DNA from: Pigoraptor chileana
Lineage: Eukaryota; Opisthokonta; Filasterea
Reading direction: 5' to 3'
Assembly (NCBI GenBank): GCA_943704495.1
Contig: CALSCR010004156.1
Location: 1 to 20,442, forward strand
Length of the DNA stretch: 20,442 nt
Shown one piece after another: positions 9,361 to 16,550 of this stretch; within the stretch, counting starts at the first letter, position 1; each line of letters starts with the position of its first letter. The position numbers and the translations under genes are program-made. The notes under the pieces are model-generated. The model did not search any database, was not told the origin of the DNA, and worked only from the letters and a program-made list of their open reading frames with translations.

Positions 9361-11172
9361 TGTGTGTGAGTGTCTGTGTGTGTGTCACTTTTTGATCTAC
9401 CTTCTGTCGCTCGCTACAAGAATAACAAGACAGCACCACTAAAAGACAAACGAAAAAACAGCACAGAACAAAACCACAACAGAAAAAAGCAATAACATAA
9501 AACCAATCACAGGATAATGGCACCAAGAAGTCTCTACTCACCGCCCAATTTCTCTGCTGCTGCTGTGCCTGCTGTTGTTGTGCCTGCTGTTGTTGGGACT
9601 GTTGTGCAACGGCCTGCTGCTGTGCCTGCTGCTGTGCCTGCTGTTGCTGCTGTTGCTGTTGTTGTTGTTGCTGCGATTGCTGTTGTTGAATAATGCTCTG
9701 AACAGACTGTCGTCGCTGCTGCTGCGCAACAAAGCCCATCTGCGACAGGGTAGAACGTGACGAGAGTATTAAAATAAACACACACACACACATATATATA
9801 TATTTATATAGACACATCCGAGTCATAGCCAGGGACCCGACAACACAACAAACATACACACACACACACACACACACACGCAGAGACATAAACAGAGCGA
9901 CACCAAACAAAAACAACCCACCTGCAGCGGGTCGTCAATGGCCGCGTCGTCCTTCTTGAGCATGCCCATCGACGCCAACTTTGATGCATTCGAGTGCATC
10001 GCCATCACAGTGTTGGGCGACGGATGTGTGAATTCCATCCGCTGCTGCTGCGGCGTGGCCACGGTCTGCTGCCCTTGCTGGGCAAACTGACCTCCCAGTC
10101 CCATTTGCGGTGTCTGCACAGAGGGTGGCCCCGCCGGGCCGGGCACCTGCTGCATCATGGGTGACACCTGAGGAAGCTGTGGCGATGCCCCCACGCTCGG
10201 TCTCGTTCGCGCTTGTTCCGCAGCACGGCGCTGTTGCTGCACGTGGAATGCAACCGATGGAGTATGCGCACGTGCGTGGATGGTTTTGCGGAGGCCATGT
10301 GGAAGACAAGGAAGAAAGATCGACGGCAGCTTCAGTCGTAAACTCTGAACAAGAATCATCTGAATTCACAGCAGAATAAAATGTGTGCATTAACAAAGTC
10401 AAATTGCCAAGCATTTGGAATGCACACGTACAATGATTGCACAGAAACGAACCTCAACATAAACCTGCGCTTCTTTCGACGATGCCTTGTTGACGCGTGC
10501 GCTGAATATGTCCCAAAAGACACCCCACCACTCAAAGAGAAAGCCACCAGGAGCGTCGATGGGAACGGACCCCTCAACGACTGCATCGCACGTGAAACAC
10601 ACGCACACGCACACACGCGTTAATACAACCAGTGAGCAAATACGAGCCGATTCACAATTTTACTACACGGGCAATTCGTGTTTGTAATGATCCACCGTAC
10701 GTCAAGAAACGCAAACATAATACGTCTGACAAGTTTGCCGATTCACTGTTTACTCCAATAGATTGAAATACCTTGCGCTTCGGCCATGAAAGCAGACGCC
10801 GTATTGTGAAAGTTTCGCTTTTGCAAATAGTCGTATATATACAAATGCAACCTAAAGAATCGCAGAGAGAAGATGCGCAAAAGATTTAGAAAATATCTTT
10901 CCAACATAGTGCTCTCAATATTCAAAAGTGGATGAACATAATACTGCAATGTAACGCACAACCACTGACAAGGATTTTTCCAACAAGCGAAGATGCCCAC
11001 TTTTAAGAATATCAACAACAAAAGGCATTTTCGAATTTACAGAAACAACAATAAATATATAATTAAAAAAAGATGGTGTGAAAGATCCACAAAAAAAGTC
11101 AGATATCAGAACCACTTTCGCCACGACTCACATTCTGTCGGCTTCCCATCTCCTCTTTTGATTATTCGACAT
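7138..11172 (-). CDS. LUFS-domain (LisH) glutamine-rich transcriptional co-regulator, LEUNIG/Flo8/Som1-like, 9 exons, about 662 aa
   Basis: Exons in transcript order: 11132-11172, 10772-10851, 10465-10580, 9922-10236, 9542-9739, 8809-9247, 8083-8537, 7603-7782, 7138-7302. All phases agree and total 1989 nt. The first exon is only 41 nt; its split Met codon joins RRWEADRM to [18 protein letters not shown], giving a LUFS domain at residues 1-79. The hallmark [19 protein letters not shown] is nearly that of plant LEUNIG, and the first part is a LisH dimerisation motif. Next come Q-, P- and M-rich segments, a c-Myc-like nuclear localisation signal ([11 protein letters not shown], about residue 266), a 31-residue and a 16-residue polyglutamine run, GQQ repeats, a Lys/Gly-rich stretch, and an acidic C-terminus ([19 protein letters not shown]) resembling an activation domain. 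No WD40 repeats follow, so the layout is closer to fungal Flo8/Som1 or animal SSBP than to LEUNIG. Known members are nuclear and bridge DNA-bound factors to co-repressors or co-activators; that role is inferred here. Confidence 0.88.
8380..8427 (-). repeat. Polyglutamine-coding tract, 16 codons
   Basis: Sixteen consecutive CAA/CAG codons on the minus strand lie within exon 7 of the LUFS gene, after an Ala-rich stretch. Codons are mixed, mostly CAA, with interruptions by CAG. The downstream part of the exon has several GQQ units. Confidence 0.95.
8930..9022 (-). repeat. Polyglutamine-coding tract, 31 codons
   Basis: Thirty-one consecutive CAA/CAG codons on the minus strand lie in exon 6 of the LUFS gene, flanked by IQA on one side and LLHHQH on the other. 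In other frames the same DNA reads as poly-Asn, poly-Thr, poly-Leu or poly-Val, which produces several spurious open frames on both strands. Confidence 0.95.
9283..9358. repeat. (GT)n microsatellite inside an intron
   Basis: About 38 GT units read on the plus strand, followed by degenerate GAGTGT units to about 9385. The tract lies in the intron 9248-9541 of the minus-strand LUFS gene, so it is (CA)n in the transcript, about 36 nt from the 3' splice site at 9248. Confidence 0.95.
9855..9879. repeat. (CA)n microsatellite inside an intron
   Basis: About a dozen CA units lie in the intron 9740-9921 of the LUFS gene. The transcript strand reads (TG)n, about 40 nt downstream of the 5' splice site. 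A second shorter CA run plus an alternating TA tract sits at 9777-9810 in the same intron. Confidence 0.85.
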
Positions 11173-11488
11173 CTTGCCGAGGGTACGCGGAAGGCCGCGA
11201 CCCGACTCAAAAAAACAGAGTTCGGTTTGAACAAAAACAGCACCTCGAAAGTCAAAAGATGCTCTGAATCTTAGGATTTTGATTCAAAAACGTCACCCTG
11301 TTGGTGTTCACCTATTTGTAGAAATCCAAAAAACACAGCGAAATTGAATCGGATACGGATGAAAAGCACAGAGGGATCGAGGAACGAATCGACCTTCGTC
11401 ACGAACACAAATGTAATGTACAAATCTGAATGCGTCACGACAAGTCAAAGTTGCGATTCGAGGCTCAGAGCAGAAACATAACACTCTC
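11173..11488. promoter_or_regulatory. Putative bidirectional promoter region
   Basis: The start of the minus-strand LUFS gene (11172) and the tentative start of the plus-strand Cys-rich gene (11489) face away from each other across 316 bp. No coding sequence, TATA box or named site stands out; it is moderately AT-rich with A-runs near 11210 and 11330. The promoter function is inferred from gene arrangement alone. Confidence 0.4.
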
Positions 11489-11614
11489 ATGTCGTCGAAA
11501 AAAGAAATCACCAATCAACATGCACACACGCGGCGCAAACCAACAACGGCCGCACAAAGTGAAATGAGATCGCGCGCGGACAGGGACCACTACTGTGAGT
11601 GAGTGAGTGAGTGA

Positions 11615-11665
<51 letters not shown>

Positions 11666-12093
11666 CCGACCCTGTCACTGAAGTCCGGCCACCTTCACAC
11701 CAACTGTGTGTGCCGTGTCGGAAGTGTCAGTGGAACATTGACATCAACGCGTGTTTGTATGGGCTGTGTATGGCCTGCATGCAGACGGTCACCACCGTCG
11801 CGGCGCAGTATATTGAGAATGTGCAAAATTCGGAGCAAAAATACAGTGCGATTTTCAATATAAGCCTGGCGAGTGAGTGCGGCCGTCCCTGTCCTCCACC
11901 GCAGGGCGTTTCACCCAGTTCGTATTGTTGGTCGTTGCGGCAAATTGAATGTTTTGCTTGATTTTGTTCCATTTTCACCACCCTTGTTGACATTAAAAAT
12001 GTAGGGCGGCCGAATGTCCGCACAATAATTTTATATTGTCCAAATTATTTTTACTATCAAGTTTGTATGGATTGGAAAAACATTCGAGAATAA
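11489..12093 (+). CDS. Tentative small Cys-rich protein, 3 exons, about 127 aa
   Basis: Proposed exons are 11489-11594, 11684-11872 and 12005-12093, with both joins in phase 1 and a total of 384 nt. Exon 1 starts at an ATG and is open for 35 basic and polar codons (MSSKKEITNQ, HTRRKPTTAAQ) up to a perfect GTGAGT donor. Exon 2 encodes LCVPCRKCQ, then CLYGLCMACMQ: a CxxCxxC and CxxxCxxC pair that looks like a treble-clef or zinc-ribbon metal site, followed by a probable helix (AAQYIENVQNSEQKYS). Exon 3 is AT-rich and less convincing. If the second intron is retained, the frame instead runs to a stop at 11961. No family was recognised. Phase agreement and paired cysteines argue for a real gene, but the length and the microsatellite in intron 1 keep this tentative. 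Nuclear or zinc-binding roles would be guesses. Confidence 0.45.
11597..11662 (+). repeat. (GAGT)6(GT)21 compound microsatellite
   Basis: Six GAGT units run into about 21 GT units. The tract directly follows and overlaps the proposed 5' splice site (GTGAGT at 11595) of the Cys-rich gene, so it fills most of intron 1. Confidence 0.95.
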
Positions 12094-12534
12094 TTTAACG
12101 TCATAGATAAGCCGAGATATCGCAAACAAATCAACGCGCAAACTTAGACAAACATTTAATAGCAGCACTGAGGGGCAATGACTGAGTGATGCGATCAATC
12201 ATCAGTCGTTGCGGGCCGGCGCGTCCACGAGGAGAAACGATGGAGGGATGAAGTTGCGTGCCCGAGTCAATGAGGGACAGACATAGTTCTCCGTAGGATT
12301 GAGACGCAAGCAAAGCGTCAGGCATGTGACTGAAACAAAATATCACACTGATATAATCCGACCGCCTCTACTGCGTCTGAATGAGGGCCCCTTGCTATCC
12401 AACGCAATCCAGTCGAACCGGTGAACAATTGAACAACCGCACTGTGAGTGAATTTCAGGGACTCTCTGAATTCAACGGTAAAAACAAGTTGCACGTGCCG
12501 TATTAAATATTCAGTACATATGGAGGAAGTCGGC
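12094..12534. other. Intergenic region between two convergent genes
   Basis: These 441 bp separate the tentative Cys-rich gene and the stop of the fusion gene. No gene, repeat or clear canonical poly(A) hexamer was seen. Two AT-rich patches (around 12020-12060 and 12500-12515) may include 3' processing signals. Short open frames here have no family features. Confidence 0.45.
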
Positions 12535-15500
12535 TCATGTGATGGTCCACACCCGCCGCCCTGATACCACAGCACACCTGACAGCGTGTTGTGTGCCATC
12601 TTCACTCGCCCATTGCACGGCGAGATCGTCCTTCGCCAATGCGCTCGCTATGCGGCCAGACACAGACAAGGCAATGTTAACACCATTCACACCCGCGGTC
12701 GGCGGTTGCGTGGCGTTCAAAAACTCAAAGAGCGTCGCCACAGTTGTCGTCGACATGCCGTTCACAGATGCGCCGTTTCGCAGCACATATGCTGGTTTGC
12801 CCTCCATCCATCCCTCGACCGCGGGTGTGCGCTCGCCGTGATGCAGCGATACGCGAGTTGTCACCGCAGCTCCATCAGCCGACCCAGCGTGCAATACGCG
12901 CATACGTGCAGGACTCGCCCCCACCATTGCCGTTGCAACATGAGATTGGACCGCACCAGAAGAGGCGTCCCGGCTAACGTTTACATCCGCTGCAAAGTGG
13001 AATGATTGTGAAAACGCCGGCAGGCCGACGGGCAACCACGAAGTGACCTCGTCCACTATCAGCAACCACTCGCCCGGATGCGACACGATGATCCTGCTGT
13101 GATTGGTGCCCGCATCATGCAACACTATGCGTCCCTCTCCCACCCTTATGAGCGCCGTACTGCCACCAAGCTGCACAGGAACTGCTTCTGCTGACAAGAT
13201 GCACGGTCTGCCCCCGGGCCTTCCAGAGACGGCTTCACGCGGGGACACGGGCGCCGCAAACTCCTCGTTCACATCAAACAAAACAACGTTGTGTGCACGC
13301 GCGCTTCGGTAATAGTTGTCCATGTCCGAATCACTCTGAGATGAGTCTCGCGCTGAACCACCGGCCGTCAACCAACTGCGCCCGCGATCAAACCAGTCGA
13401 TGTGCAGCGCGTCGACGTTGGAGGATGGCGACGTAGCATCAACCATGCCGTTGAAATAGAGATAGAACGAGCTTCCAGAGAGAATCTCCACCCACGGAGA
13501 CCTGAATACAATATAGCCACTCGTGGGATCCATGCTGTCGCCAAATGATGGCAGTGCCCCTCGTGTGCCGCGGGACGCAAGCCATTCGATGTGCGGGTGG
13601 AGGCCGGAGAATTCCGCCGCTGTTGACGACGGAGACCCACAAAGACGCACCAGCTGACCATCCGGGCGGAAAAGCTGCACGCTCGCTGCCGTGAGACCAT
13701 CAAACGAAGCCGTTACGCCTGCTCCGACGGTTGCGAGGCCACTCCGTCTGAGTCCCTGGAAGCGCCATAGGAGGAGCACGTGAACAAATGGCGATCGCAG
13801 GTACAAGCCGGCTCTCCCTGCAAGGTGGTCAGATGCCACACACTCGAATGCGGTAACCATTTCGCCCGCCAGCGACGAAGCGTTATTTAGCTCAGGAAGG
13901 GCATGTGCAAGAGACGACATTCCGATCGCGCGCAATAAAGAGTTCATTAGTGCGTCCGGTGACGTCGATGCATCCGAAAGCGACTTACGCAGGAAGCGCA
14001 CGTGGAGGACGGCGAGACGGAGAAGTCCCGGCACATCAAGGTCGCCAAACACCCGATCGTATGGCATTTTGGCGGCGAAATGTGAGCGATCAATGACGTA
14101 GCCTATAAAGTGTGACCGTAACGCAACGCATGGCAGCGACGAGGCCAATGCAGAGTCCCCGCCCATCTTCTCGGCGTGATATCGGTCCCAGTCGAGCATG
14201 CCCCGTCGTGCCGCCGCAACCATATCGGGCCAGTGTGTGGCTCGCAACAGCAGCTCAAGATGGGCAAACGCATACTCGTCGTCGGTGCCGCACCCGTCCA
14301 GGTCTGCGGCAGGAGAGAATTCGCCCCACTTGCGGGGCACGTCAACACGTCGTGATGACGGCGGCCGTGTGCTTGTCGTGTCCCCAAACATCAGAAGGTG
14401 TTCTGCCTCTTTCGTGGCATCGAACGGCCCATCCAGTGATAAACGCTGCACATTGCCAAACGCACGCGCGGTGATTGGACTCACGAGAGGCACGCGTGGA
14501 TAGTTGAGCGGACGATCGCTGAACCACTGCCCCACAGCCCTCTCCAAAATGCCGCCAGTCATCGCCGCACTCGCGTTGGCGATCAAAACGGCCGCCGCAG
14601 AGGTGGCGTTGATGCCGTCGGCAACAATCGTGCGCCAACCGTGCGTGTTGTCTTGCGAATCGAGTTTCGCAATCATGTTGTTGTTTGTGCAACTCATGTC
14701 GGGGAGGGTGGCCGTCGAGGGATTCCACTTTTCCTTGTCTGACTCTGGCGTGCCCGGCATCATATCATGACACAGGTCGCACAGCCGTTGGGAGACGTCC
14801 CGCTCACCCCCGGGCGGCAATGCACCGTAGAGTGCATTGGGGAAGGGCAGCACATTCCGGTAAGCAACGTACCGAGCAAACAGCCCGTCGTCCCTGTTGA
14901 TGGAGTGCAAGAACGTTGCAAGCTCCCTGGGGCCCGCAAAGTCCTGCGCAAATATAAGCGAGTTGAAGTCCGGCATCCAGCGCAGATATTCGTTCCGGTC
15001 GTTTGGTCCCCACACAATCGGAATGAGTCCAGCGACGAGTGCATTTGACAGCTTTTCGGTGATGTAGTTCTTGCAATTCCCGTTCTCGAAGGCGAGGTAG
15101 AACTTGTGCTTCGACAGGGTCGTATACGTGCGGTCCATGTCATGCCCCGCAGCGACATTAAACAGCGGCCTGTTGTTCATGCACTTTCCGTACGACGCCA
15201 CACCAATATACTTCATAAGCTCCATGATGTACTCTTCGCGTCGATTGAATGCACCACAGTTGGACGCCAGCCACGCGACCGGCACCTCGTCGTCACGCTG
15301 TTCGACTGGCCGCAGGGGAATGGAAAACCAGTGGACCAAGGGAGGACCGTACGGTCGCGAAAGGGCTGCATCGATGTAATAGCCCCAGTTAAAGTCCATC
15401 ATGCTCGTGAATGTTGCATTGACAGCACGCACGTCTGACATTGGGCACTCCCCGCCGGAAAATATCCATTTTTGGCCGGGCAGCTTTTCGGGCATGACGA

Positions 15501-16038
15501 AATTAGGGAAGCTGGTGAAGGACGGACCGTGAAAGATGGAGACGGTGGCATTGCGCGAGTATTCCCGTGAGTTTACCGTCAGAAGGCACGTCCGGCCCCG
15601 CTTGGAGCCCTGGAGTTGCATCCCGGCTGCAGGAACGGGACCCAATGCAGAATAGTTGTGCATCCCATAAAACGTCGTCGCATGGAGGAGGATGCATTGC
15701 GGCGGTGGGAGCATTGACGTAGTTTCGCCGAGTGTGCCCGGCGGAGGCGATGCGGTCACGGCGGCTTGGGTGGCCTTGACATTTGATGGCGTTGCGGCCG
15801 CCGATACCGTTGCCGATCGCTGACCATCTGTACTCGCGCCGGAGTCATCAACCGACGCACCCACGTCTCCTTGACTTTGGTCTCTGTTTGTGACGACATA
15901 AGCCCCGAGACTTCTGCTTTGCGGGGGTGATTGGAGTGAGATGAAAAGAATGGCAAGAATAGCCACACAGCCAACTGCGACGGCAAGTCCACGCCGCCCA
16001 TACAATGCGGTGATCGGGGAGGGCGCATGCGACACCAT
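12535..16038 (-). CDS. GT10 fucosyltransferase fused to heparinase II/III-like lyase module, 1167 aa, intronless
   Basis: A single uninterrupted ORF starts at ATG 16038 and ends with TGA. Residues 1-17 form a short cytosolic tail and about 18-36 a membrane anchor (LAVAVGCVAILAILFISL). Residues 37-110 are a Ser/Thr/Ala/Pro-rich stem, so this is a type II Golgi-like topology. Residues about 115-430 are a glycosyltransferase family 10 domain; residues 312-344 carry the canonical GDP-fucose motif, including KFYLAFENGNCKNYITEKL then GLIPIVWG, and the domain ends with CDLCHDMM. Residues about 480-800 are helical and could be the alpha-toroid of a polysaccharide lyase. Residues about 840-1160 resemble the beta-sandwich of heparinase II/III: GYIVFRSPW, a GRSWLTAGG strand and YYRSARAHNVVLFD. 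The usual HxHxD motif reads SxNxD here (Ser872, Asn874, Asp876), so lyase activity is doubtful. Expected substrates are GDP-fucose and a luminal glycan. Several NxS/T sequons are present. Neighbouring cellular genes have introns; this one has none. Confidence 0.88.
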   Translation of the reverse strand: MVSHAPSPITALYGRRGLAVAVGCVAILAILFISLQSPPQSRSLGAYVVTNRDQSQGDVGASVDDSGASTDGQRSATVSAAATPSNVKATQAAVTASPPPGTLGETTSMLPPPQCILLHATTFYGMHNYSALGPVPAAGMQLQGSKRGRTCLLTVNSREYSRNATVSIFHGPSFTSFPNFVMPEKLPGQKWIFSGGECPMSDVRAVNATFTSMMDFNWGYYIDAALSRPYGPPLVHWFSIPLRPVEQRDDEVPVAWLASNCGAFNRREEYIMELMKYIGVASYGKCMNNRPLFNVAAGHDMDRTYTTLSKHKFYLAFENGNCKNYITEKLSNALVAGLIPIVWGPNDRNEYLRWMPDFNSLIFAQDFAGPRELATFLHSINRDDGLFARYVAYRNVLPFPNALYGALPPGGERDVSQRLCDLCHDMMPGTPESDKEKWNPSTATLPDMSCTNNNMIAKLDSQDNTHGWRTIVADGINATSAAAVLIANASAAMTGGILERAVGQWFSDRPLNYPRVPLVSPITARAFGNVQRLSLDGPFDATKEAEHLLMFGDTTSTRPPSSRRVDVPRKWGEFSPAADLDGCGTDDEYAFAHLELLLRATHWPDMVAAARRGMLDWDRYHAEKMGGDSALASSLPCVALRSHFIGYVIDRSHFAAKMPYDRVFGDLDVPGLLRLAVLHVRFLRKSLSDASTSPDALMNSLLRAIGMSSLAHALPELNNASSLAGEMVTAFECVASDHLAGRAGLYLRSPFVHVLLLWRFQGLRRSGLATVGAGVTASFDGLTAASVQLFRPDGQLVRLCGSPSSTAAEFSGLHPHIEWLASRGTRGALPSFGDSMDPTSGYIVFRSPWVEILSGSSFYLYFNGMVDATSPSSNVDALHIDWFDRGRSWLTAGGSARDSSQSDSDMDNYYRSARAHNVVLFDVNEEFAAPVSPREAVSGRPGGRPCILSAEAVPVQLGGSTALIRVGEGRIVLHDAGTNHSRIIVSHPGEWLLIVDEVTSWLPVGLPAFSQSFHFAADVNVSRDASSGAVQSHVATAMVGASPARMRVLHAGSADGAAVTTRVSLHHGERTPAVEGWMEGKPAYVLRNGASVNGMSTTTVATLFEFLNATQPPTAGVNGVNIALSVSGRIASALAKDDLAVQWASEDGTQHAVRCAVVSGRRVWTIT

Positions 16039-16343
16039 GTCAGCGGTATAATGGTGTAATTTACGTCAAATCTACGTCAATTCTCTTGCCGGGGACGACT
16101 CCCGGCCGGGGCCGAGATGCCGCTCACGTGAAACCGACGGGAACTAAAGGGAAGTACGCGACTGCCGACTTGTGCCGTTTCGGTCGACATGCATTAATCA
16201 GTTGTCATCACAATTGCTTACAAAATTGTTAAATAAAACAGAGTTGGGAAGCGGCTATCAGAGAGAAAGGGTGTGCATGACCGTGACAGGTGCCACCGCA
16301 AATGTGACTTTCTGGAACAGCAACAGCTGTTGCGCCCCGGCTA
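16039..16343. promoter_or_regulatory. Upstream region of the fusion gene with paired TGACGT half-sites
   Basis: This 305-bp stretch lies upstream of the fusion gene's ATG and before the presumed transposon end. Two copies of TACGTCAA at 16062-16069 and 16073-16080, 11 bp apart (TTGACGTA in the gene's direction), are CRE/bZIP-like half-sites within 50 bp of the start codon. A CACGTG lies at 16125-16130, and a GC-rich near-palindrome at about 16089-16113. The transcription start was not located. No coding sequence is seen. Confidence 0.4.
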
Positions 16344-16360
16344 GGGGCCTGTTCGGCACA

Positions 16361-16377
16361 CAATTTGGATCAAATTG
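16361..16377. repeat. Subterminal inverted repeat CAATTTG-gat-CAAATTG
   Basis: A perfect 7-bp inverted repeat with a 3-nt spacer lies just inside the candidate left end of the Harbinger element. A related CCAAATTGG follows at 16397-16405, and a TCACGTGA palindrome at 16416-16423. Subterminal repeats of this kind often bind the Myb-like or transposase protein; that use is inferred. Confidence 0.55.
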
Positions 16378-16550
16378 CAACTTCGACGAGTTTTCCCCAA
16401 ATTGGATTTCGGACCTCACGTGACAGTCGTTTCCAGTAAAAAGGCGCCAAAACACTCGGACGGTCCACACATCAACTTTTTTCTTTGAAACCGGATAGGG
16501 TTTTTTGCTACTTGCGTTCAGTTGCGTCACAAACGCTTACATTATTCAGT

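Noticed and set aside
7958-9916. A 652-codon open frame on the minus strand that could be read as one long protein
   Set aside because: It runs through three clear introns, including the GT/CA microsatellite that gives a His-Thr repeat. Splice sites and phases instead divide it into exons 9542-9739, 8809-9247 and 8083-8537 of the LUFS gene, the last of which needs a different frame.
12586-15438. Several 60-140 codon plus-strand frames opposite the fusion gene
   Set aside because: They are antisense shadows of a long, motif-supported coding region.
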